Part shown: positions 26,615 through 33,263 of the stretch, in pieces
Numbering within the stretch: position 1 is the stretch's first letter
Layout: each line of letters starts with the position of its first letter
DNA from: DASXMT01 sp963803065
GTDB lineage: Bacteria > Actinomycetota > Acidimicrobiia > Acidimicrobiales > RAAP-2
Assembly: GCA_963803065.1 (NCBI GenBank)
Contig: CAWDKW010000014.1
Span: 124,001-188,000 of the forward strand
Length of the DNA stretch: 64,000 nt
Direction: 5' to 3'
Translations under genes and position numbers: made by a program
Notes under the pieces: model-generated
Told to the model about the DNA's origin: nothing
Databases searched by the model: none
What the model saw: only the letters and a program-made list of their open reading frames with translations

Positions 26615-27414
26615 ACCACCTTCTTCGGCCCCATGCCCCCATCACCGAGAAGGGGTGGGACCAGATCGACGAGGAGGGTCGGCAACGACTCGTTCCTGCC
26701 CTGGCGGCGCGCAAGTTGGTCGACTTCTCAGGTCCGCTCGGCTGGCAGCACTCGTCGACCAACCTGGGTCGGACCAAGCCCATTGACGGGGCCCCAGCCG
26801 GGGGATTGGTCGCCCGCCAGCGTCAGGTATTGGGTCTGGTCGAGTTGCGGGCAGACTTCACCGTCTCCCGTGAGGATGTGCTCGATGCCGACCGAGGAGC
26901 CGCGGACATCGACTTCGCCGGCCTTGATGAGGCGGCCCGTCAGATCGCCATGGCCGAGAACATCGCCGTGGTCCACGGCTGGAGCGAGGCCGGGATCGTT
27001 GGCATGACCGAAGCGTCACCCCATGCTCCGATCTCGCTCGGCGACGACTTTGCCAACTATCCCGGCATCGTGGCCAAAGCGGTAGCGACACTTTTGTCAG
27101 TCGGTATTGGGGGGCCCTACGGACTGGCCCTCGGCCCCGACAGCTACACCGGCGTGGTGGAGACGACCGAGCATGGCGGCCTGGTCGTCTTCGATCATCT
27201 CCACCAGATCCTCGGTGGGCCCATCGTCTGGTCTCCCGGGGTACGGGGAGCCGTGGTGGTCTCGATGCGTGGGGGAGACTTCCGGTTCGACTCGGGACAG
27301 GATCTGTCCATCGGCTACGACCATCACGACGCCGACAACGTGCATCTCTACCTGGGGGAGAGCTTCAGCTTCCGAGTGACCTCGCCCGACGCGGCGGTCG
27401 TGCTGAGCGCCTGA
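26611..27414 (+). CDS. Encapsulin shell protein, family 1 (HK97 fold)
   Basis: 267 residues, the normal length for family 1 encapsulins. Landmarks are LLRPHAPITEKGWDQIDEE at the N-terminus, FSGPLGWQHSSTNLGR, and the C-terminal YLGESFSFRVTSPDAAVVL. It self-assembles into an icosahedral protein compartment of about 24-32 nm that holds the ferritin-like cargo encoded just upstream. ATGA overlap with the cargo gene couples translation. The operon should act as an iron store or protect against iron-driven oxidation. No iron box was found in its 113-bp upstream gap. Confidence 0.97.
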   Translation: MNHLLRPHAPITEKGWDQIDEEGRQRLVPALAARKLVDFSGPLGWQHSSTNLGRTKPIDGAPAGGLVARQRQVLGLVELRADFTVSREDVLDADRGAADIDFAGLDEAARQIAMAENIAVVHGWSEAGIVGMTEASPHAPISLGDDFANYPGIVAKAVATLLSVGIGGPYGLALGPDSYTGVVETTEHGGLVVFDHLHQILGGPIVWSPGVRGAVVVSMRGGDFRFDSGQDLSIGYDHHDADNVHLYLGESFSFRVTSPDAAVVLSA

Positions 27415-27416
27415 GG

Positions 27417-27548
27417 ATGCCGGACGACCCCACCACGGTGGAGGAAACCCCCGCCGACGATCCGGCCGACCCGGTGGAAGAGGCGGACGAAGAATCGTTC
27501 CCGGCCAGTGACCCGCCAGCTTTCTGGGCAGGGAACGACGGCCAGTAG
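27417..27548 (+). CDS. 43-residue acidic protein with ESFPASDPPAFW motif, third gene of the encapsulin operon
   Basis: ATG 27417 lies two bases after the encapsulin stop, so it is probably translated by coupling. The protein is mostly Asp, Glu and Pro and ends DEESFPASDPPAFWAG. The ESFPASDPP(A/S)(F/W) box is a recurring conserved motif of small bacterial proteins without known function. There is no encapsulin targeting peptide, so it is not an obvious cargo. Being so acidic it could bind metal or coat the shell, but that is speculation. It is easily missed because of its length. Confidence 0.82.
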   Translation: MPDDPTTVEETPADDPADPVEEADEESFPASDPPAFWAGNDGQ

Positions 27549-27649
27549 TCGCTGATTCCAGGTCGTGTGCCGGGGCGCCGTCGTACCCGGGGCCCTGGTG
27601 GCTGAGGCCCACGTCAGCCGTGCCTTTGGCGCCCACATGGTCACTGCAC

Positions 27650-27684
27650 GTGAGAATGGACCATCTGACAACGACCATTCTCAC
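27650..27684. terminator. Inverted repeat after the encapsulin operon, possible terminator
   Basis: GTGAGAATGG (27650-27659) is exactly complementary to CCATTCTCAC (27675-27684), with a 15-base loop. It lies 100 bases after the last gene of the operon. There is no T-run, so it would be a non-canonical terminator or an operator. Confidence 0.4.
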
Positions 27685-27753
27685 CTCGGGCTCTGGCGAT
27701 CGGAAGTCGTGTTTCATCGCGGCCCGGACTCCCCGCCGAGGCTTTCGCGCCCA

Positions 27754-27811
27754 CGTTTGGGCGAATTGAAAGGCGGTAGGCGATGTAATGTCGATCCCTT
27801 TCGCCCAAACG
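27754..27811. repeat. 12-bp inverted repeat with 34-base loop
   Basis: CGTTTGGGCGAA (27754-27765) and TTCGCCCAAACG (27800-27811) are perfect complements. The arms would form a stable stem in RNA, or two sites for a dimeric regulator. It lies 220 bp upstream of the DksA-like gene. Confidence 0.75.
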
Positions 27812-28033
27812 CGGGCAAATCTGCTATCACCCCCTGCCAACCCGCTCCCATGGAGCGACCCTGCAGCCCGAGCTCCGGGCGGCCTCGCTACGCCGAAGGA
27901 GGTCACCGTCAGTGATCAAACGCCGTCCTCCGACCTCGTGCGAAAGCACGGTGGAACCCCGCGGAGCCTTGGCCAGAGCACAGACAGCGCGTGCTGCCCT
28001 AATGTCGCAGTGGAGGAACCGGGTCACATCGAG

Positions 28034-28381
28034 ATGGGAGAGCGCGTGGACGACGATCGCGCCCGTGCATTGCTGAAATCCGAACGATCCCGGGTGGAGG
28101 CGTTGCTGGCCGAGACGATCGCCGCGGGGCGCAACGACCGCATAGCCGCCGACCAGTCGGGCGACATGAGCGATCCCTCCGAGCCGTTGGTCGGCGAGGG
28201 GGTCGACGACGCCGTGGCGGCTAGCTTGCGGGACAGGCTGACCGCCATCGGGCGGGCCGAGCATCGCCTCGACGACGGGAACTTCGGGCTCTCGGTCCGA
28301 AGCGGCCTTCCGATACCCGACGATCGCCTCGAAGCGGATCCCGCCGCAGAGCTCACGGTGGAGGAGGCTCAACAATCATGA
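28034..28381 (+). CDS. DksA/TraR-like protein with degenerate zinc finger
   Basis: 115 residues. An N-terminal coiled coil (RALLKSERSRVEALLAE) has the DxxD-like tip region QSGDMSDPSEP. The C-terminal block DGNFGLSVRSGLPIPDDRLEADPAAE keeps the DksA/TraR layout (YGxCxxCGxxIPxxRLEAxP), but both Cys of the first pair are Ser and no later Cys exist, so zinc cannot bind in the usual way. It may still enter the RNA polymerase secondary channel. ATG 28034 is the first start matching the family; the frame is open further upstream. Direct repeats begin right after its stop. Confidence 0.75.
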   Translation: MGERVDDDRARALLKSERSRVEALLAETIAAGRNDRIAADQSGDMSDPSEPLVGEGVDDAVAASLRDRLTAIGRAEHRLDDGNFGLSVRSGLPIPDDRLEADPAAELTVEEAQQS

Positions 28382-28383
28382 CC

Positions 28384-28488
28384 GTCGAGAGAGTTGTACG
28401 TGGTCGAGAGGGTTGTAGCTAGTCGGGAGTTGTAACTAGTCGAGAGAGTTGTAGCTAGTCGAGAGAGTTGTAGCTAGTCGAGAGCGAC
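28384..28488. repeat. 19-bp tandem repeat, five copies plus a part, between dksA-like and pirin
   Basis: GTCGAGAGAGTTGTAGCTA and close variants run head to tail at 28384, 28403, 28422 (17-bp copy), 28439, 28458 and a partial one at 28477. The array starts two bases after the DksA-like stop and ends 10 bases before the pirin start codon, filling the gap. Later copies are identical, early ones diverged. Confidence 0.95.
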
Positions 28489-28498
28489 TGGAGGCACG

Positions 28499-29509
28499 AT
28501 GCCGGCAGTGACAGTGGACGATCTGTCTGCCCTGGCCCGAATCCCCCCGCCGAATCCAGCCGGTGCCGTCGAGCGACCGGTTGCTTCGGTGACCACGGCG
28601 CCGAGCGGTCTGGAAGGAGAGGGGTTCCCGGTACGTCGAGCGTTCGCTGGGATGAGCCTGGCCGACCTGGACCCCTTCGTGCACATGGACCAGATGGGCG
28701 AAGTCGACTACGCGCCCGGTGAGCCCAAGGGCACCCCCTGGCACCCCCACCGCGGGTTCGAGACGGTCACCTACATGATCGATGGGACCTTCGCCCACCA
28801 GGACTCGCACGGTGGCGGCGGCCTCATCACCAACGGGGCGACGCAGTGGATGACCGCCGGTGCGGGCATCCTGCACATCGAGACGCCTCCCGAGGACCTG
28901 GTGGTCTCGGGCGGCCTGTTCCATGGTATCCAGCTCTGGGTGAACCTCCCGGCCAAGGACAAGATGATTCCACCGGCATACCAGGGTCTCGAAGCCGGCG
29001 AGGTGACCCTGCTTGCATCCCCTGACGGAGGAGTCCTGGCGCGGGTGATCGCCGGCGAGGTGGGCGGCCACGCCGGCCCAGGATCGACGCACACGCCCAT
29101 GGCTCTCGTGCACGCCACCATCTCGCCCGGCGCTCAGTTGCGGCTCCCCTGGGACCCGAGGTTCAACGCCCTGGTCTATGTCCTGGCTGGATCGGGCCGG
29201 GTCGGCACGGCCGGGCGGCCGATATATGTCGGCCAACTGGCGGCGTTCGGCCCCGGCGACTGGATCAGCGTCCGGGCCGACGACAGTAGGGGCGCTGATC
29301 GTGCCGATCTAGAGATCCTGGTACTCGGGGGCCAGCCCATCGGTGAGCCGGTGGAGCACTACGGCCCGTTCGTGATGAACACGCGGGCCGAGATCGCCCG
29401 GGCCATGGAGGATTTCCAGGCCGGGCGGCTCGGGACCATCCCCGCCAATGCGCTGATGCCCCACGTAGTCGACCCCAACCCGGTCCGGGCCGAGCACACC
29501 GGGATCTGA
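28499..29509 (+). CDS. Pirin family bicupin
   Basis: 336 residues. The N-terminal cupin has the pirin signature HPHRGFETVTYMIDG, then THDS-like HQDSHGGGG, and AGAGILHIE; these supply the three His and Glu metal ligands. A second, degenerate cupin follows (LVYVLAGSGRVG). Bacterial pirins include quercetin 2,3-dioxygenases and regulators of pyruvate metabolism; the role here is open. The start ATG 28499 follows GGAGG at 5-6 bases, right after the tandem array. Confidence 0.92.
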   Translation: MPAVTVDDLSALARIPPPNPAGAVERPVASVTTAPSGLEGEGFPVRRAFAGMSLADLDPFVHMDQMGEVDYAPGEPKGTPWHPHRGFETVTYMIDGTFAHQDSHGGGGLITNGATQWMTAGAGILHIETPPEDLVVSGGLFHGIQLWVNLPAKDKMIPPAYQGLEAGEVTLLASPDGGVLARVIAGEVGGHAGPGSTHTPMALVHATISPGAQLRLPWDPRFNALVYVLAGSGRVGTAGRPIYVGQLAAFGPGDWISVRADDSRGADRADLEILVLGGQPIGEPVEHYGPFVMNTRAEIARAMEDFQAGRLGTIPANALMPHVVDPNPVRAEHTGI

Positions 29510-29534
29510 CCCAGCCCGGGTTTGGTCCGGGACT

Positions 29535-30503
29535 TCAGGGCGTGAGCACGAACTTCCCGAAACCGTAGCCGTCCGCCATCAGTTGCAGCGCGGCCCGCGC
29601 CTCGGCCAGGGGCCGGACATCCTCGATGACCGGCCGGGCACCCGTGGCCTCGAGGAGGGCAAGCAGCTCCACCAGCTCGTCGCGGGTTCCCATGGTCGAT
29701 CCGACCACCTCGAGCTGCAAGAAGAAGACCCGGTTGAGGTCGGCTGGCGGGTTCGACCCACTGGTGGCCCCGCTGACCACGACACGACCACCGGGTCGCA
29801 GGGACCGCAGGGAATGGGACCATGTGGCCTGGCCCACGGTCTCCAGGACGACGTCGACCTTGCTGGGTAGGCGGGCGCCCGTCTCGAAGGCGGCGTCGGC
29901 GCCGTATTCTTGCGCCTTCTGCCGCTTGCCGGCATCCCGGGACGTGCAGAACACGGTGTGCCCGAGCGCCTTGGCCAAGATGATGCCGGCGGTGGCTACA
30001 CCCCCGCCGGCTCCCTGGATCAGGATCGTGGCCGGACCGGTCAGCCCCGACCGGGAGGTCAGCATCCGATAGGCGGTCAGCCAGGCGGTCGGTAGGCAGG
30101 CCGCTTCCTCGAAGGACAGTCCCGCTGGCTTGGGCACCACGTTGCGCTCCGGGACCAGAACCTGTTCGGCCAGCGTTCCGGGGTGCAGCTCGGAAAGCAA
30201 GGTCCGCTTGGGGTCGAGGGTCTCGTCGCCACCTCCGGCGGCCGGGTCCCCGATCACCGAATGGACGACGACCTCGGTACCGTCGTCGAGCACGCCGGCA
30301 CCGTCACCGCCGAGGATCATGGGGAGGCGATCCGGGGCGAGACCGACCCCGCGCAACGACCACAGGTCGTGGTGGTTCAGGGCGCTGGCCCGCAGCGAGA
30401 CGCGGACCCAGCCGTCGTGCGGCTCGGGCGCGGGCAGATCGCCCACGGCCAGCCCCGACAGGGGATCGTCCTCGGACTGCGAGACGCAGGAGACAGCGAG
30501 CAC
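29535..30503 (-). CDS. MDR-type zinc-less alcohol dehydrogenase / quinone oxidoreductase
   Basis: 322 residues. GroES-like N-terminal domain with SALNHHDLWSLRGVG and GGDGAGVL, then a Rossmann fold with ILIQGAGGGVATAGIILAKALG and VDVVLETVGQATW. The structural-zinc Cys cluster is absent, as in the quinone reductase / YhdH-like branches. Start GTG 30501-30503, preceded by AGAGGA. It converges on pirin and is divergent from the dioxygenase gene. It would reduce an alkenal, ketone or quinone using NADPH. Confidence 0.88.
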   Translation of the reverse strand: MLAVSCVSQSEDDPLSGLAVGDLPAPEPHDGWVRVSLRASALNHHDLWSLRGVGLAPDRLPMILGGDGAGVLDDGTEVVVHSVIGDPAAGGGDETLDPKRTLLSELHPGTLAEQVLVPERNVVPKPAGLSFEEAACLPTAWLTAYRMLTSRSGLTGPATILIQGAGGGVATAGIILAKALGHTVFCTSRDAGKRQKAQEYGADAAFETGARLPSKVDVVLETVGQATWSHSLRSLRPGGRVVVSGATSGSNPPADLNRVFFLQLEVVGSTMGTRDELVELLALLEATGARPVIEDVRPLAEARAALQLMADGYGFGKFVLTP

Positions 30504-30953
30504 TCTTCGTTCCTCTCGTTCCGACTGGCACTGACCGGGGCTGCGGAAGGGTCTGACGGGCTGTTCGGAGAAGCGAGGCCGCCGACGGATGCCACCCGAC
30601 ACAACGTTCCGGCGGTCCTGGCTCGTCCATGCCGGCGGTCCTCGACCATAACGGACGCGTTGTCGGTACGGCCAAGGACCTGTTCGGACAGCGGCGGCCC
30701 TCCAACCAGGCCAACCTGGCCGTACCTGGTACCTGGCCAACCTGGCCGTACCTTCCGCCTGATCGCCTGGTCCCACGGCAAGAGTGCCCCGGGCACTCGA
30801 GCATGCTCGCCCCAGCTCCGACGATGGGTGGCACGGCTCGCGTGGCTGCACGCCTGGGCCAGTTGTCTAGTCTCTGCCCATGGGACCTCGGAGAGATGCC
30901 ACACGCCGGTATGTCCCGATGGCCGCCGAGCACCCGATCGGGAGGAACCCGCG
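30504..30953. other. 450-bp divergent gap, no gene recognised
   Basis: This gap separates divergent genes (MDR, TauD-like). Frames through it lack homology and ribosome-binding sites. It contains a duplicated 19-mer (30709 and 30735) rich in GTACC elements; promoters for both genes should lie here but no clear -35/-10 pair stands out. Confidence 0.6.
30709..30753. repeat. 19-bp direct repeat in the divergent gap
   Basis: GGCCAACCTGGCCGTACCT occurs at 30709-30727 and again at 30735-30753, 26 bp apart start to start, separated by GGTACCT. Both contain the GGCC...GGCC arms of a short palindrome. Possible regulator binding sites or a recent duplication. Confidence 0.85.
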
Positions 30954-31850
30954 TTGACCTTCTCCATCCGCCCCGGGTTGCTGGCCGGGGCCCGTCCGTT
31001 GAGCCGGTTGGGGCCCGACGCGGCGGCGACTCCCTACCGCCGCTTCGAGGTCCTTCCCGCTGGACCGACAATCGGCGCCGAGATATGCGGTGTCGACATC
31101 GGGGGGCCGATCGACGACGAGCTGTTCGGCGAGCTGGACCGGGCCCTGCTCGAATGGAAGGTCCTGTGGTTCCGGGACCAGGACGTCACCGGTGCCCAGC
31201 ATCGCGATTTCGCCCGTCTGTGGGGTGCGCTCGAGGTGCACCCTTTTCTGCCGGCCGGCGAGGTACCCGAGGTGGTGCGGTTCGACAAGGGTCCCGACGA
31301 GAGCGGGTACGAGAACATCTGGCACAGCGACGTGTCCTGGCGACTCGAGCCGTCCCTCGGGTCGGTCCTGCGCTGCGTCGTACCGGCCCTGAGCGGCGGC
31401 GACACCCTGTGGGCCGATATGTACATGGCCTACGCATGCCTGGACGAGGAGACGAAGGGACGGATCGAGAGCCTCCGGGCCGTCCATGACTTCGCCGCCT
31501 CGTTCGGGCTCAACATGGGACCGTCAGAGCTGGCCGAGATGCGGGAGCAGTACCCACCGGCCGAGCACCCTGTCGTGCGGACGCACCCTCGCACCGGCCG
31601 CAAGCTGCTGTATGTCAACGAGGTCTTCACCACCGAGATCGTGGGGCTCGACGCCGGCGAGAGCGCGTCGCTGCTCGCCCACCTCTGCGCCCAGTCCCGG
31701 GTGCCCGAGTACCAGTGCCGCTTCCGGTGGGAACCCAACTCCATCGCCTTGTGGGACAACCGGTGCACGCAGCATTACGCCGTGTCCGATTATGCACCCC
31801 AACGCCGGGTCATGGAGCGGGCCACCATCGTGGGCGACCGGCCGTTCTGA
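30954..31850 (+). CDS. TauD/TfdA-family Fe(II)/2-oxoglutarate dioxygenase
   Basis: 298 residues. The iron ligands are HSD in NIWHSDVSWR and the distal His in RCTQHYAVSDY; the Arg that binds 2-oxoglutarate is in PQRRVMERATI. GAEICGVDIGGPI and VLWFRDQDVT are typical N-terminal elements. It starts at TTG 30954, 7-8 bases after GGGAGGA. Family members hydroxylate taurine, alkyl sulfates, 2,4-D or nitrile side chains. No sulfonate transporter is adjacent, so the substrate is open. Confidence 0.92.
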   Translation: MTFSIRPGLLAGARPLSRLGPDAAATPYRRFEVLPAGPTIGAEICGVDIGGPIDDELFGELDRALLEWKVLWFRDQDVTGAQHRDFARLWGALEVHPFLPAGEVPEVVRFDKGPDESGYENIWHSDVSWRLEPSLGSVLRCVVPALSGGDTLWADMYMAYACLDEETKGRIESLRAVHDFAASFGLNMGPSELAEMREQYPPAEHPVVRTHPRTGRKLLYVNEVFTTEIVGLDAGESASLLAHLCAQSRVPEYQCRFRWEPNSIALWDNRCTQHYAVSDYAPQRRVMERATIVGDRPF

Positions 31851-31886
31851 CGGTTCTGGCCGTGCCGCGATCCATATAAGAACCTG

Positions 31887-31915
31887 TTGCATTGCCCATG
31901 GGGGCGTCTTAGTCT
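31887..31915 (+). promoter_or_regulatory. Candidate promoter for the branched-chain amino acid type ABC operon
   Basis: TTGCAT (31887-31892), a 17-base spacer and TAGTCT (31910-31915) fit a housekeeping promoter. It lies 55 bases upstream of the substrate-binding protein start, which also has a strong AGGGGGG ribosome-binding site. Confidence 0.5.
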
Positions 31916-31969
31916 GCTCTGGGCCACTTCGGTCGACCTCGACGAGCAGCCGGGGAGCAGGGGGGAAAC

Positions 31970-33232
31970 ATGAGGCTTGGCAACGGCAGGATCCTGACCT
32001 GTGGTCTGGCAATGGCCATCGGTGTCGGCACTCTCTCGCTCGGTGCGACCACGTCGGTGGCCGGGGCGGACACGACCACGGCGACGCCGGGGGTGACGGC
32101 CACCACCATCACGGTCGGCTCGATCAGCGACATCTCGTCTCCCATCCCCGGCCTGTTCAAGGGGGCGAAGGTCGGCGCCCAGGCCTACTTCAACTACATC
32201 AACAGCCAGGGGGGCGTGAACGGGCGGAAGATCATCCTCGACGCCCGGGACAGTGCTTTCTCCTCGGGCACCGTGGCCTCCGAGGCGGATAGCATCGCCA
32301 AGAACGACTTCGCCTTCGTCGGGGGCTACTCGCTGCTCGACAATGCCGAGCAGCCGGCCATCGACGCCAACAAGGTACCTATGGTCGCCCAGGTCCTGAG
32401 CCCGTCGATGTTCCCCGACCCCAACGTGTACTCGGCCATCCCCGAGGTCACCGGGGGGGCGCCCAACGGCCCGTTCAAGTGGTTCAAGTCGCAGTACCCC
32501 TCGGCCATCAAGGCGGTGGGGTACATCGGCGCCAACGCGGCCGCCTCCGCCATCGCCTCCGAGCAGGTCTACCGGAACCTGACCTACAACCTCGGCTACA
32601 AATGGGTGTACTCGCGCGACGCCGGGTACACCGAGACCTCGTTCCTGTCCGACATCATCAAGATGAAGAGCTCAGGGGTGAAGATGGTTCTGGAGATCTC
32701 CCAGGGCCCCACCGAGATATCCACGATTGCTCAGGAGATGAAGCAGCAGGGTCTGAACGTGCCCCTGTACACCGGAGCCGGCACCTACTCGAAGGCGTTC
32801 AACCCCGGGTCGGCGGGCAACGGCACCTTGCTGTACACGGTGACCGCGCTCTACATGGGCGAGGACGCCAAGGTCATCCCCGCCGTGGGCACCTTCGATA
32901 AATGGGTGAAGAAGACGGATCCCAACCCCAGCCTGGACCTGTTCACGCTGGATGGCTGGATCAACGCCCAGCTGTTCGTCCAGGCGCTCAAGGCCGCAGG
33001 CCCCAACCCCACGCGGGCCGGCCTGGTGGCGCAGCTCAACAAGGTCAATTCGTTCAACGCCAGCGGGCTGATCTCGGTGCAGAACCCGGCCCAGAAGATC
33101 CCGGGGCAGTGCTGGATCGTGGCCAAGTACACCAACGGGAAGTGGCTGCGGATGAGCCCCGATCCCAAGGCGGCGTTCGTGTGCAACCCGAAGGGCTTCT
33201 ACCCGTCGAGCTACAAGGGCATCCCCCGCTGA
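31970..33232 (+). CDS. ABC transporter substrate-binding protein, branched-chain amino acid / LivK type
   Basis: 420 residues, secreted. A signal peptide (MRLGNGRILTCGLAMAIGVG and cleavage near VAGADTT) is followed by a type I periplasmic-binding fold: ITVGSISDISSPIPGLFKGAKVGAQAYFNYIN, GGVNGRKIIL and SEADSIAKNDFAFVGGYSLL. Family members bind leucine-type amino acids, urea, amides or aromatic acids, and the ligand cannot be assigned. It is the first gene of a three-gene operon with the fused permease and fused ATPase. Confidence 0.92.
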   Translation: MRLGNGRILTCGLAMAIGVGTLSLGATTSVAGADTTTATPGVTATTITVGSISDISSPIPGLFKGAKVGAQAYFNYINSQGGVNGRKIILDARDSAFSSGTVASEADSIAKNDFAFVGGYSLLDNAEQPAIDANKVPMVAQVLSPSMFPDPNVYSAIPEVTGGAPNGPFKWFKSQYPSAIKAVGYIGANAAASAIASEQVYRNLTYNLGYKWVYSRDAGYTETSFLSDIIKMKSSGVKMVLEISQGPTEISTIAQEMKQQGLNVPLYTGAGTYSKAFNPGSAGNGTLLYTVTALYMGEDAKVIPAVGTFDKWVKKTDPNPSLDLFTLDGWINAQLFVQALKAAGPNPTRAGLVAQLNKVNSFNASGLISVQNPAQKIPGQCWIVAKYTNGKWLRMSPDPKAAFVCNPKGFYPSSYKGIPR

Positions 33233-33263
33233 GCGGGGTCGAACGAGCGGCGGCCGAGGGGCG

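Larger units (their letters stand above)
27549..28033. other. 485-bp gap with several hairpins, no convincing gene
   Basis: No frame here has both a good start and family similarity. It holds two inverted repeats (27650-27684 and 27754-27811) and a CGTGC-GAAA-GCACG hairpin with a GNRA loop at 27937-27950. AAGGAGGT at 27897-27904 precedes a GTG (27914) whose 50-codon frame looks like a shadow. Structure of this density could be a terminator plus a cis-regulatory RNA for the downstream gene; no known riboswitch was recognised. Confidence 0.6.

Noticed and set aside
27565..27915. 116-codon open frame in the gap after the encapsulin operon
   Set aside because: No ribosome-binding site or homology; its bases are explained by inverted repeats.
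27914..28020. Possible ydaO/c-di-AMP or SAM-type riboswitch before the DksA-like gene
   Set aside because: A hairpin with GAAA loop is present, but the conserved core elements of those riboswitches could not be aligned by eye.
27914..28078. GTG with AAGGAGGT upstream in the same gap
   Set aside because: The frame is Arg/Ser/Trp-rich, overlaps the DksA-like gene in another phase and has no family resemblance.
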